From: JBOHUX01 sp050734915
GTDB lineage: Bacteria; Chloroflexota; Dormibacteria; Dormibacterales; Dormibacteraceae
NCBI GenBank assembly: GCA_050734915.1
Contig: JBOHUX010000001.1
Span: 1 to 47,243 of the forward strand
Length of the DNA stretch: 47,243 nucleotides
Direction of reading: 5' to 3'
Numbering within the stretch: the first letter of the stretch is position 1; every line of letters begins with the position of its first letter. Below the pieces are notes generated by a model, which had not been told where the DNA came from, searched no databases, and was given only the letters and a program-made list of their open reading frames with translations. Of this stretch, positions 23,927-32,048 are shown piece by piece. The translations under genes and the position numbers were made by a program.

Positions 23927-24543
23927 GCACCGGCGCCGGCGTCGCCGTCCTGGCGGCGATGGGGCTGGAGGCGCGGCCCCTGGCGCGGCGCCTGGCTCGG
24001 CTGAGCGGCGTCCGGGTGATACGGGTTGGAATCGGGGTCAGGTGGCCCCCCGACCTGGGGGCGGCGGGCACGGTCATCGTCTGCGGAGTCGGCGGAGCAC
24101 TCAGCGCGGATCTTGAGCCCGGCACCGTCTTCGTCCCCGACCGGCTCGCCCTCTCCAGCGGCGGGAGCGTCGAGCTGGATCCCGGCCTCGGCGCCGAGCT
24201 CCGGGGGGCGGTGGCCCGGCTCGGGATCGACGCGGCCGCCGGCGGCCTCCTCACCGCCACCCGGATGGTGACGGGCGCCGAGCGCCGCGAGTGGGCGCGG
24301 CGGGGGTTCCACCTGGTGGACATGGAAACCGGGCTCGTGGCTGCCTCCGGGCGCCGGCTGGCCGGGATCCGGGTGGTGCTGGACACGCCGAGGCACGAGC
24401 TCTCCCCCAGATGGGGGAGGCCGGGCCGGGCCGCCCTCGACCCCCGCCTCTGGGGGCAGATGGTCTGGCTGGCTCGATTCGCGCCCGCCTACGCCGACCG
24501 CGCCGCCCGCGTCGTCGCGGAGGCACTTCGCCACCGGGCCTGA
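23923..24543 (+). CDS. hpnG: Adenosylhopane nucleosidase/phosphorylase HpnG with CTG start
   Basis: A 206-residue protein of the purine nucleoside phosphorylase/MTA nucleosidase family. HpnG removes adenine from adenosylhopane, giving the phosphoribosyl/ribosylhopane precursor of bacteriohopanepolyols. Family signs are the N-terminal GLEARPLARRL, VCGVGGAL, TRMVTGAERREWA and the ribose-binding VDMETG with Glu135. The frame has no ATG, GTG or TTG before the first beta strand. A CTG at 23923 overlaps the hpnA stop as CTGA, exactly like the ATGA/GTGA/TTGA overlaps elsewhere here, so I take CTG as the start. ATG at 23959 would remove the first strand. Its 3' end meets marR three bases away. Confidence 0.87.
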   Translation: MSTGAGVAVLAAMGLEARPLARRLARLSGVRVIRVGIGVRWPPDLGAAGTVIVCGVGGALSADLEPGTVFVPDRLALSSGGSVELDPGLGAELRGAVARLGIDAAAGGLLTATRMVTGAERREWARRGFHLVDMETGLVAASGRRLAGIRVVLDTPRHELSPRWGRPGRAALDPRLWGQMVWLARFAPAYADRAARVVAEALRHRA

Positions 24544-24550
24544 GTCTCAG
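24540..24550. terminator. Palindrome containing both stop codons of hpnG and marR
   Basis: CTGAGTCTCAG, an 11-bp palindrome with a central T, contains the TGA of hpnG and the TGA of the convergent marR. It could help termination in both directions, but the stem is short. Confidence 0.3.
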
Positions 24551-25062
24551 CGGTCACCCGAGACCTCCAGCGCGGGCTGGTGGTCCTCCCCTCGGACGTC
24601 GAAGCCGAGGTAGCCGCGGATCGCCCAGTCCGTCATCAGGCGGAGCTCTTCGGGCGGGATCTCGCGGACCATGGCGACCAGGACTTGCCTCTGCCGGCGG
24701 CCGGAATCGACAACGGTGCGCAGCCCTCGGGCCGTCAGCCGGAGCCGGACCACGCGCCGGTCCGGGGCCAGGCGGTGGCGGTCCATCAGGCCGCGGTCCA
24801 CCATCTCCCGGACCAGGGCCGACACGCGGCCCTCGGGACAGGCCAGGAGGCCCGAGAGCCGGCCCTGGATCAAGCCGTCGGTGCCCGCCACCGCCACCTC
24901 GAGCAGGAGGTGATACTGGAGGACGCTCAGCCGGTGGTGGGCCAGAGCCCGGCTCATCAGAAGCTGGGCCTGGCGGAACCGCCGCCGCAGCGGCGCGGCT
25001 GCCGCCAGCTCGCGGCCGACGCCCGTCTCCGCCGGGGAGGGCCGGCCGGCCGCGCTCACCAT
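24547..25062 (-). CDS. MarR-family transcriptional regulator
   Basis: A 171-residue protein with a MarR winged helix: LSVLQYHLLLEVAVAG, then the recognition region LIQGRLSGLLACPEGRVSAL, then a wing with LAPDRRVVRLRLTARG. The C-terminal dimerisation helix ends in an acidic tail. The ATG at 25062 lies 4 nt after the ispG stop, so it is probably the last gene of the rpsB-to-ispG operon, and it is convergent with hpnG. Its position between the MEP gene and the hopanoid genes suggests a regulator of isoprenoid or membrane functions, but no operator was identified. The ligand is unknown. Confidence 0.85.
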   Translation of the reverse strand: MVSAAGRPSPAETGVGRELAAAAPLRRRFRQAQLLMSRALAHHRLSVLQYHLLLEVAVAGTDGLIQGRLSGLLACPEGRVSALVREMVDRGLMDRHRLAPDRRVVRLRLTARGLRTVVDSGRRQRQVLVAMVREIPPEELRLMTDWAIRGYLGFDVRGEDHQPALEVSGDR

Positions 25063-25066
25063 GCCG

Positions 25067-26221
25067 CTAGCCGGCGGCCAGGGCGGCGTCCGACTCCGTC
25101 CTCTCGGCCGCCATCGAATCCACCTCCGCCAGGAGGACGGGGAGAAGCTCGGCCTCGGGGACCGTCTTCCAATGCTGGCCCTTCTTGAAGATGACGCCCT
25201 TGCCACGACCTCCGGTGACACCGATGTCCGCGTGGCGAGCCTCGGCCGGTCCGTTCACCACGCAGCCCATGACGGCGACGGTGATCGGCACCCTCAGCTT
25301 GGCGATGTGGGCCTCGACCGCGTTCACCATCGGGATCATGTCGTACTCCAGCCTGCCGCACGTCGGGCACGCCACCAGCGTCACCCCCGACTCCCGCACC
25401 GCCAGCGTCTTCAGGATCTCGTAGGCCGTCCTCACCTCCTCGGTCGGGTCGTCGGTCGCCAGAGACACCCGCACGGTGTCGCCGATGCCCTCTCCGAGCA
25501 GGATCCCCAGCCCCACCGCGGAACGGATCGAGCCCGCCTGCACCGGTCCCGACTCGGTCACCCCGAGGTGGATCGGATACGCCCTCGCCGCCGCGAAGCC
25601 CCGGTTCGCCAGCACGTTGGTCCACACGTCCGTCGCCTTCAGCGACACCTTGATGTGGCCGGGCCCGTAATCCATCTCCTCCAGGATTCGGCAGTGGCCG
25701 AGCGCCACCTCCACCATCCGCTCGGCCGTCCGCTGGCGGTCGTCCCGGTCCACCGCGTGCGCCTCGCGCTGGCTCTTATGCACCTCCTCGGGCAGGGAGC
25801 CCGCGTTGACACCAATTCGAAACGGGATGTCGCGCTCCTTGGCCGCCCGCACCACCTTCTCCACCTTGTCCCGGTCGGGGATGTTGCCGGGATTGAGCCG
25901 CAGGCCGTGGACCCCGGCCGCCAGCGCCATCAGCGCCAGCTCGTGGTTGTAGTGGATGTCGGCGATGATGGGCAGCGGGGACCCCATCACGATCTCCCTC
26001 AGTGCCTCGGCCGCCTCACGGTCGGGCACGGCCGGGCGAACGATCTCGCAGCCCGCCTCCTTCAGCTCCTCGATCTGCCGCACCGTCGCCTTGACGTCGC
26101 GGGTGTCGGTCTTCGTCATCGTCTGGACCGCGATCGGCGCGGCGCCGCCCACGACCACGTCGCCGACGCGCACCGGAATGCTCTTGCGCCTCTCGACGCC
26201 TCGGAACTCCGCTCCCTTCAT
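25067..26221 (-). CDS. ispG: 4-hydroxy-3-methylbut-2-enyl diphosphate synthase
   Basis: Sixth step of the MEP pathway, converting MEcPP to HMBPP with a 4Fe-4S cluster. The protein is 384 residues, the two-domain bacterial form: a TIM barrel (VQTMTKTDTRDV, DIHYNHELAL, RIGVNAGSL) and a C-terminal cluster domain with Cys285, Cys288 (CPTCGR) and Cys320 (MGCVVNGPAEA). The last motif normally reads NGPGEA; here the Gly is Ala, while the catalytic Glu327 is kept. The electron donor (flavodoxin or ferredoxin) is not in the window. It is preceded by rseP and followed 4 nt later by marR. Confidence 0.96.
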   Translation of the reverse strand: MKGAEFRGVERRKSIPVRVGDVVVGGAAPIAVQTMTKTDTRDVKATVRQIEELKEAGCEIVRPAVPDREAAEALREIVMGSPLPIIADIHYNHELALMALAAGVHGLRLNPGNIPDRDKVEKVVRAAKERDIPFRIGVNAGSLPEEVHKSQREAHAVDRDDRQRTAERMVEVALGHCRILEEMDYGPGHIKVSLKATDVWTNVLANRGFAAARAYPIHLGVTESGPVQAGSIRSAVGLGILLGEGIGDTVRVSLATDDPTEEVRTAYEILKTLAVRESGVTLVACPTCGRLEYDMIPMVNAVEAHIAKLRVPITVAVMGCVVNGPAEARHADIGVTGGRGKGVIFKKGQHWKTVPEAELLPVLLAEVDSMAAERTESDAALAAG

Positions 26222-26230
26222 GCGATCACC

Positions 26231-27307
26231 TCACCTGGTTCCCGGAAATTGATGCAGCGCCAGCCGCTGGACGTCGAAGTACGTGACGAACACGATCAGC
26301 GCCAGGAGCGCGACCGCCCCCACGCGGTTCACCAGCGCCTCCCAGTTCCGATCCAGGGGCCTGCCCCGCAGAAGGCCGGAGGCGCCGTCGAAGAGCACGA
26401 ACAGGATGCGGCCGCCGTCCAGGGCGGGGATGGGCAGCAGGTTCGTGAGGCCGAGCGCGACCGAGATGAACGCCACCGCCGTCAGCCAGGTGAACCAGCC
26501 GGACGCGGCCGATGCGTAGGTGATGGTGGCGATGCCGATGGGGCCCGTCACGCCCTCCCGCCCGAGGATGCCGCCCGGGATCTGGCCCGTGGCCAGCTGG
26601 TAGATGCCGTGGGCGATCGCCGACGACGCCGTGTACGGGAACGTGACGCCGTTCACGAGCGCCTGCGATGTGGTGAAGGTCGCCGAGTAGATGCCGATCG
26701 CCCAGTCATGCTGGGCGCGGTTGAAGCGAGGCTGGACGGTGAGATGCACGAGTCCGCCGTTCTGCCGCCGGACCGTCAGGTGCAGAGGCCGGCCGCCGTG
26801 GGCGTTCTCCGCGTTGCGGATGTCCTGGGCGGAGGCGACCGGGTGCTCGTCCACGGACTTGATGCTGTCACCGGCATGGAGGCCGGCGGCGACCGCGGGG
26901 CTGTTGGAGACGATGTCGACGATCTTTCCGGGGTCGGAGTTGACCTCGGTCAGGGAGATGGCGGTCACGATCAGCGCGGCGAGCACGAAGTTGACGAACG
27001 GGCCGGCGAGCAGGATCAGGATCCGCTGCCAGACGGGGTGCCGGTAGAAGCCGTCCGGCTCGTCGTATTCGCCCGGCTCCATGCCCGCCAGCCGCACGAA
27101 CCCGCCCAGGGGGATCAGCCGGACCGCATAGGTGGTGCCCCCGCGGACCGTGGACCAGAGCCTGGTCCCCATGAACAGCGAGTACTCGTGGACCTTCACC
27201 CCGAAGAGCTTGGAGAGCGCGAAGTGGCCCCCCTCGTGGGGTGCGACCAGGATCAGGAACATGATCGGGATGGCGACGACGGCGATCAGCGGGGTGAGGA
27301 CTGCCAC
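26231..27307 (-). CDS. rseP: Site-2 protease RseP (intramembrane zinc metalloprotease)
   Basis: A 358-residue S2P-family protease that cleaves membrane-anchored substrates such as anti-sigma factors. The zinc motif is H24-EGG-H28 in the first transmembrane helix, a central PDZ domain (SPAVAAGLHAGDSIKSVDEH) lies in the extracytoplasmic part, and the third ligand motif is LLPIPALDGGRILF, with a C-terminal membrane helix. The start is GTG at 27307, with a TAACCT box 7 nt upstream and TTGACA above that, so it may have its own promoter inside the operon. It follows dxr, the usual neighbour. Confidence 0.95.
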   Translation of the reverse strand: MAVLTPLIAVVAIPIMFLILVAPHEGGHFALSKLFGVKVHEYSLFMGTRLWSTVRGGTTYAVRLIPLGGFVRLAGMEPGEYDEPDGFYRHPVWQRILILLAGPFVNFVLAALIVTAISLTEVNSDPGKIVDIVSNSPAVAAGLHAGDSIKSVDEHPVASAQDIRNAENAHGGRPLHLTVRRQNGGLVHLTVQPRFNRAQHDWAIGIYSATFTTSQALVNGVTFPYTASSAIAHGIYQLATGQIPGGILGREGVTGPIGIATITYASAASGWFTWLTAVAFISVALGLTNLLPIPALDGGRILFVLFDGASGLLRGRPLDRNWEALVNRVGAVALLALIVFVTYFDVQRLALHQFPGTR

Positions 27308-27314
27308 TCAGTTG

Positions 27315-27341
27315 AGGTTACCCCCAGCCGGGTGATGTCAA
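27315..27341 (-). promoter_or_regulatory. Internal promoter for rseP
   Basis: On the - strand: a perfect TTGACA (27341-27336) that includes the dxr stop codon, a 15-nt spacer, then TAACCT (27320-27315) placed 7 nt before the GTG of rseP. The spacer is shorter than the usual 17, so strength is uncertain. Confidence 0.5.
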
Positions 27342-28429
27342 CGCTCGCGCGCGGCGCCGAGCCGAGCCAGCACATGCTCTCGAGCCCAGCGGTCGGCGCC
27401 CAGGACCGCCTCCAGGCCGGTGTCGGCGCCTCCCGGGTGGGCACTGAGCGCCGACTCCACCAGGCGCGTGATGGCGCCGAACGTGCAGGCGCCCCTCAGG
27501 AAGGCGGCGGCCGCCTCCTCGTTGGCGGCGTTGAGAACCGCGGGCATGGTGCCGCCGGCGGCGGCGGCCGCCCGTGCCAGCTGGACGGCGGGGAAGCGGG
27601 CCCCGTCAAGGGGCTGGAAGTCGAGCGGCCCCATCTCGCACATGATCGCGGCGGGGACGGCTCCGGGCAGGCGGTCGGGGTGGGCGAGCGCGACCGCGAT
27701 CGGCAGCCGCATGTCGGCCACGCCCAGCTGGGCCTTGATGGAGCCGTCCACGAACTCGACCAGCGAGTGCACGGCGCTCTGCGGGTGGACGACGACCTCG
27801 ATCCGCTCGAGAGGGACCCCGAAGAGGTGGTGCGCCTCGATGACCTCCAGCCCCTTGTTCATCATCGTCGCGGAATCGACCGTCACCTTGGGCCCCATCG
27901 ACCAGCGCGGATGGCGCAAGGCCTCCGCCACCGTGACGGCCTCGGGGTCGATCTCGGGCCGCGCCCAGAAGGGTCCTCCGGAGGCGGTCACGAGCAGCCT
28001 CGCCACGTTCGCCATGGACTCGCCGCGGAGGCACTGCCAGATCGCGCTCGGCTCCGAGTCCACGGGGCGGATCGCATCGGGGCCGGCCATCGCCGTGACC
28101 AGGTGGCCGGCCATGACCAGCACCTCCTTGGTCGCCAGCGCGATCGTCTTGTGAGCCCGGAGGGCGGCCAGCGTGGGCTTGAGAGCGGCCGCGCCGGCGA
28201 TGGCGACCAGGACGATGTCGCACTCCGGATGGGTGACCATCTCCTGCAGCCGGGCGTCGGCGTCGGGATCGGTCGCGACGACCGTGAAGCGGGCCGGACG
28301 GTCGGGCAGAACGCTGCCGGTGGCGAGACCGAAGGCTTCGAACCGGTCCGGGTGGCGGTCGATGACGTCGAGCGCCTGACGTCCGATGGATCCGGTCGCG
28401 CCGAGGACCGCGACTCCCTGCCGCCTCAC
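27338..28429 (-). CDS. dxr: 1-deoxy-D-xylulose 5-phosphate reductoisomerase
   Basis: Second step of the MEP pathway. The protein is 363 residues, shorter than the roughly 400 of E. coli. It has the NADPH motif VAVLGATGSIGRQAL, the flexible loop HPRWSMGPKVTVDSATMMNK and the metal/substrate region NKGLEVIEAHHLF. Two conserved spots differ: the NKE motif reads T100-K-E, and the metal-site DSEH reads D124-SE-P127, replacing a His that helps substrate binding in E. coli. The metal ligands Asp and Glu are kept. The start is GTG, overlapping the cdsA stop as GTGA. I still expect an active enzyme, since ispG is present. Confidence 0.94.
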   Translation of the reverse strand: MRRQGVAVLGATGSIGRQALDVIDRHPDRFEAFGLATGSVLPDRPARFTVVATDPDADARLQEMVTHPECDIVLVAIAGAAALKPTLAALRAHKTIALATKEVLVMAGHLVTAMAGPDAIRPVDSEPSAIWQCLRGESMANVARLLVTASGGPFWARPEIDPEAVTVAEALRHPRWSMGPKVTVDSATMMNKGLEVIEAHHLFGVPLERIEVVVHPQSAVHSLVEFVDGSIKAQLGVADMRLPIAVALAHPDRLPGAVPAAIMCEMGPLDFQPLDGARFPAVQLARAAAAAGGTMPAVLNAANEEAAAAFLRGACTFGAITRLVESALSAHPGGADTGLEAVLGADRWAREHVLARLGAARER

Positions 28430-29325
28430 CTGATCAGGTGCAGGAAGTAGGCGTAGAAGTAGACGGCGATGCCCGGGAAGAGCATGGAGTCGATCCGGTC
28501 GAGCAGACCGCCATGGCCCGGGATCAGCTGGCTGGAGTCCTTGACCTCGGCGATCCGCTTCATCTGCGACTCGACGAGGTCGCCCGCGATCGCCGCCAGG
28601 CCGACCAGGATGCCGAGCGCGGCGCCGTGCCAGGGCGCCAGGCCGAGGGCGAAGAACCCCGCCGGCACCATCACCACCATCGCCAGCAGCACTCCCGCGA
28701 GGGCGCCTTCGGCCGTCTTCCTGGGGCTGATCCGGCTGAAGAAGGGGCGGCGCCCGAAGCGCATGCCGACCAGGAGCGCCGCGGTGTCTGCCGCCACCAC
28801 CGCCACCAGGGTGAAGACGACCCAGCGCAGCCCGAGCGGAGCGCCGTAGAGCTTGAGGTAGAAGTCAAAGGGGATGCCGATGTAGAGGGCGCCGGCCATG
28901 CCCATCGACCACCGTCCCAGACCCTGGCGGCGGCCGGGCAAGAAGAGGAAGATGACCATTCCCGCGACGAGCGCCATCCCCAGGACGAGCTCCGCGCTGA
29001 GGGACCGCAGCACGGTGCCGCTGAGGGCGAAGTAGGCGCCCAGCGGATAGAGCAGCCATGACGGCGCGCGCGACCCCATCCGGTCCGAGAGCCCGCGGAA
29101 CTCCCAGAGCGCGATCCCGCCCGCCACCGCGACGACGACGTAGAGGCCGTACGGGCGCGCGAAGAGGAGGCCCAGCACGGCGCCTCCCATCACGACCCCG
29201 CTCAGGACCCGGACCAGGAACCGGCTCCTGCGGGCCGGCTTCAACTCCTCGCCCGCGGCGCCCGCCGGCGGGTCACGGGGGGGCGGCGCGGGAAGATCGC
29301 CGGCGGCACCGAGGCCATCGTTCAT
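28426..29325 (-). CDS. cdsA: Phosphatidate cytidylyltransferase (CDP-diglyceride synthase)
   Basis: Makes CDP-diacylglycerol for phospholipid synthesis in the cytoplasmic membrane. The protein is 299 residues. A proline-rich cytoplasmic N-terminus of about 45 residues precedes several transmembrane helices. The CdsA signature is present: SPRKTAEGALAGVLLA, then GDLVESQMKRIAEVKDSS and PGHGGLLDRIDSMLF near the C-terminus. The ATG at 29325 has GGTGAG 6 nt upstream, and it starts 7 nt after the uppS stop. A longer frame exists upstream but would overlap uppS and looks non-coding. Confidence 0.93.
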   Translation of the reverse strand: MNDGLGAAGDLPAPPPRDPPAGAAGEELKPARRSRFLVRVLSGVVMGGAVLGLLFARPYGLYVVVAVAGGIALWEFRGLSDRMGSRAPSWLLYPLGAYFALSGTVLRSLSAELVLGMALVAGMVIFLFLPGRRQGLGRWSMGMAGALYIGIPFDFYLKLYGAPLGLRWVVFTLVAVVAADTAALLVGMRFGRRPFFSRISPRKTAEGALAGVLLAMVVMVPAGFFALGLAPWHGAALGILVGLAAIAGDLVESQMKRIAEVKDSSQLIPGHGGLLDRIDSMLFPGIAVYFYAYFLHLIR

Positions 29326-29332
29326 GCCCGGC

Positions 29333-30091
29333 TCACCGAGGGCGGCCGGCCGCCGGTCGGGCCGGACTCCCAGACCCCGTCGGGGGGTCCTCAGGCCGCC
29401 CCCCGAACCGGCGCACACGGCCCTGATAGTCTCCGATCGCCCTTCCCAGGTCCTCGCCATCGAAGTCGGGCCAGAGGACGTCGGTCACGTGCAGCTCGGC
29501 ATAGGCGGCCTGCCAGAGCAGGAAGTTGCTGGTCCGCTTCTCACCGGCGGTCCGGATGAGCAGGTCGGGGTCGGGCAGGAAGGGGGCGTACAGACGCGCC
29601 GCCAGCGCCGCCTCGTCCACCTCCAGGACGGGCACCCGGTCCTCGATCAGGCGGCGCACCGCGTCCACGATCTCCATCCTTCCACCGTAGTTGAGGCAGA
29701 CGTTGAGCACGCCGCCTCGATTCTCCGCCGTTCTCTCCTCCGCGTCGAGGATCTGGCGCCGCATCCGCTGAGAGAGCCCACCGCGGCGCCCGCTGAATAT
29801 GATCCGGATGCCTCGTTCGTCGAGCTCATCGATCTCCCGGCGGAGCGAACTCTCGAAGAGCCGCATGAGGGCCGAGACTTCGCGGCGGGGTCGGGCCCAG
29901 TTCTCGGTCGAGAACGCATACACCGACAGGTGGTGGACCCCGATCTCCTCGCACGCCAGCATGATCCTCTTGACGGTGCGCACGCCGGCCCGATGGCCGA
30001 GATTGACCGGACGGCCCTGGCGCCGGGCCCAACGCGCGTTGCCGTCCATGATGATCCCGATGTGGCGGGGGATCGGGCCGTCGGGGTCCAA
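29333..30091 (-). CDS. uppS: Isoprenyl (undecaprenyl) diphosphate synthase, cis type
   Basis: Builds the long cis-prenyl lipid carrier for the cell wall from FPP and IPP. The protein is 252 residues with HIGIIMDGNARWARRQG (catalytic Asp16), HLSVYAFSTENWARP, LNYGGRMEIVDA, and the C-terminal PDPDLLIRTAGEKRTSNFLL and WPDFDGEDL blocks. The usual GNGRWA reads GNARWA. The last 20 or so residues form a Pro/Gly/Arg-rich extension. The start is TTG at 30091; the first internal ATG is in the active site. Whether the product is C50 or C55 cannot be told. Confidence 0.95.
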   Translation of the reverse strand: MDPDGPIPRHIGIIMDGNARWARRQGRPVNLGHRAGVRTVKRIMLACEEIGVHHLSVYAFSTENWARPRREVSALMRLFESSLRREIDELDERGIRIIFSGRRGGLSQRMRRQILDAEERTAENRGGVLNVCLNYGGRMEIVDAVRRLIEDRVPVLEVDEAALAARLYAPFLPDPDLLIRTAGEKRTSNFLLWQAAYAELHVTDVLWPDFDGEDLGRAIGDYQGRVRRFGGRPEDPPTGSGSPARPAAGRPR

Positions 30092-30119
30092 CTCGCTCTG
30101 AAGGCTGCCGGGCGCCCGG

Positions 30120-30677
30120 CTAGACCTCCATCACCTCGGCTTCCTTTCGGGCGGCCAGTCCGTCGATCGTGCCCACGTGCTCGTCGGTGATCTTCTGGAG
30201 CCGCTCCATCGCGCGCTTGGCCAAGTCCTCGGATACCTCGCCCGACCTCTCGGCCTCGTTGATCCGGTGCGCCTCGTCACGGCGGACGTTGCGCACCGCG
30301 ATCCGAGCCTCCTCGCCCTTGTGCCGGGCCACGCGCACGTACTCCCGGCGGCGCTCCTCCGTGAGCGGCGGGATGGGGACCCGGATCACCGCCCCGTCGC
30401 TGGCGGGGTTGACGGCCGCGTCGCTGGTCCGCAGCGCCTTCTCCATGGCCGCGATCTGGCTCCGGTCGTAGGGCTGGACGAGAAGGAGGCGGGCCTCGGG
30501 GGCGCTGATGCTGGCGAGCTGGTTGAGCGGCGTCGGGGTTCCGTAGTAGGGCACCATCACCTTCTCGATGAGGGCCGGGTTGGCGCGGCCGGTCCGGATG
30601 TTGGCGAGCTCCCGGACATAGGCATCCACGCTCTTGGTCATCTTCGATTCCGCCTCCGCCAGGATGGTGTCGATCAC
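30120..30677 (-). CDS. frr: Ribosome recycling factor
   Basis: A 185-residue protein that, with EF-G, splits the post-termination ribosome. It has the typical RRF sequence: an N-terminal helix (MTKSVDAYVRELANIRTGRA), NPALIEKVMVPYYGTPTPLNQLA, VQPYDRSQIAAMEKAL, and IPPLTEERRREYVRVARHKG. The length matches the family norm of 185. The GTG start overlaps the pyrH stop (GTGA), so translation is coupled, as is common for this gene pair. Confidence 0.97.
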   Translation of the reverse strand: MIDTILAEAESKMTKSVDAYVRELANIRTGRANPALIEKVMVPYYGTPTPLNQLASISAPEARLLLVQPYDRSQIAAMEKALRTSDAAVNPASDGAVIRVPIPPLTEERRREYVRVARHKGEEARIAVRNVRRDEAHRINEAERSGEVSEDLAKRAMERLQKITDEHVGTIDGLAARKEAEVMEV

Positions 30678-31405
30678 GTCCTCGCCCCGACCAGGGTGCC
30701 GATCTCCTCGCCCATCACCACCCTGGCGATGTTGCCGGCGCGGAGCAGGTCGAAGACCACGATGGGCACGTCATTGTCCATGCAGAGGGTGAGGGCGGTG
30801 TTGTCCATCACCTCGATGCCCCGGTTCAGCACCTCCAGGTAGTCGAGCCGGACGAGCTTGGTTGCGCCGGGGTCGATGAGGGGGTCGGCGGTGTAGACGC
30901 CGTCCACCTTGGTCGCCTTGAGGATGACGTCGGCCTCGATCTCGACCGCCCGCAGCGCGGCGGTGGTGTCGGTCGTGAAGTAGGGGTTCCCGGTCCCCGC
31001 GGCGAGAATGATCACCCGCCCCTTCTCGAGGTGGCGGACGGCCCGGCGCCGGATGTAGGGCTCGGCGACCTGGGGCATCTGGATGGCGGTCATGGTCCGG
31101 GCCTGGACCCCGATCTTCTCGAGGGCGTCCTGGAGCGCAAGCGCGTTGATGACGGTGGCCAGCATCCCCATGTAGTCGCCGGTCGCGCGATCGAAGCCGC
31201 GCTCGCTGGCGGCCAGGCCGCGGAAAATGTTGCCGCCACCGACCACCAGGGCGACCTCCACCCCCCGAGAGTGGACGTCGCGCACCTGGTCGGCGATCGA
31301 GAGGACGACCTCGAGGTCGATGCCGAGCTCGGCCTTTCCGGCCAGAGCCTCTCCGCTGAGCTTGAGCAGGACCCGCCGGTAGCGGGGCTCTGGGTGGTCG
31401 TCCAT
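30674..31405 (-). CDS. pyrH: Uridylate kinase
   Basis: Phosphorylates UMP to UDP; a 243-residue hexameric kinase of the amino-acid kinase fold. Motifs are RVLLKLSGEAL, VVGGGNIFRG, TGDYMGMLATVINALAL, FTTDTTAALRA and LKATKVDGVYTADP. The ATG at 31405 is supported by length and by TAGCCT placed 8 nt upstream; longer in-frame extensions enter the tsf region and look non-coding. It lies 31 nt after tsf and is coupled to frr. Confidence 0.97.
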   Translation of the reverse strand: MDDHPEPRYRRVLLKLSGEALAGKAELGIDLEVVLSIADQVRDVHSRGVEVALVVGGGNIFRGLAASERGFDRATGDYMGMLATVINALALQDALEKIGVQARTMTAIQMPQVAEPYIRRRAVRHLEKGRVIILAAGTGNPYFTTDTTAALRAVEIEADVILKATKVDGVYTADPLIDPGATKLVRLDYLEVLNRGIEVMDNTALTLCMDNDVPIVVFDLLRAGNIARVVMGEEIGTLVGART

Positions 31406-31413
31406 GCTGCCGG

Positions 31414-31419
31414 AGGCTA
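31414..31419 (-). promoter_or_regulatory. Possible internal -10 box for pyrH
   Basis: TAGCCT on the - strand, 8 nt before the pyrH ATG in the tsf-pyrH gap. There is no clear ribosome-binding site here, which would fit leaderless initiation. No -35 was identified. Confidence 0.35.
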
Positions 31420-31436
31420 AGCCTAGCAGCAGGAGG

Positions 31437-32048
31437 CTAGCCCTCCCTGATGCTGAACCGCGCGAAGCGGCGGACTGTGATGTTCTCCTGCAGCCTCGAG
31501 ATGTGCTCGGCGATGAGGTCCTTGACCGGCGTCTTGGGATCGCGAATGTAGGGCTGGTCCACCAGGCAGCTCTCCTTGAAGAACGCCTCCAGGCGCCCGT
31601 CCACGATCTTGTCGATGGCCGCCGGCGGCTTCCCCTCCTGCTCCGCCCGCCGCCGGTAGACCTCGCGCTCCCGCTCCAGAACATCGGGGGGCACCTCGTC
31701 GCGGCTCACCCAGCTGGGGGCGGACGCGGCGACGTGCATGGCCAGCTCCCGGGCCAGGTGCCGGAAGTCGTCCCCCTTGGCAACGAAGTCGCTCTCGCAG
31801 TTCACCTCGACCATCGCCCCGATCTGGGGCGGGTAGTCGCCGGTGGCGTGCGTGTAGGCCTCGATCACCCCCTGCCCGGTGGCACGGGCGGCCCGGTTGC
31901 CGGCCTTGGCGATACCGCGCTCGCGAAGGAGCAGCACGGCCTTCTCGATGTCGCCGCCGCTCTCCTCGAGCGCCCGTTTGCAATCCATCATCCCGGCCCC
32001 GGTCAGGCCCCGGAGCCTCCGCACCGATTCCACGGCAACCTCCGCCAT
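31437..32048 (-). CDS. tsf: Elongation factor Ts
   Basis: Nucleotide exchange factor for EF-Tu. It is 203 residues, the short form like that of Thermus rather than the 283-residue E. coli protein. It has the N-terminal UBA-like domain (VRRLRGLTGAGMMDCKRALE), EKAVLLLRERGIAKAGNRAA, the core VEVNCESDFVAKGDDFRHLA, and a C-terminal ITVRRFARFSIREG. The ATG overlaps the rpsB stop as TAATG. Confidence 0.96.
   Translation of the reverse strand: MAEVAVESVRRLRGLTGAGMMDCKRALEESGGDIEKAVLLLRERGIAKAGNRAARATGQGVIEAYTHATGDYPPQIGAMVEVNCESDFVAKGDDFRHLARELAMHVAASAPSWVSRDEVPPDVLEREREVYRRRAEQEGKPPAAIDKIVDGRLEAFFKESCLVDQPYIRDPKTPVKDLIAEHISRLQENITVRRFARFSIREG

Noticed and set aside
25061..28450. Very long open frame on the + strand opposite ispG, rseP and dxr
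   Set aside because: It is the mirror of three clear genes; the composition is His/Asp/Gly/Arg-rich without any domain, as expected for the antisense frame of GC-biased codons.
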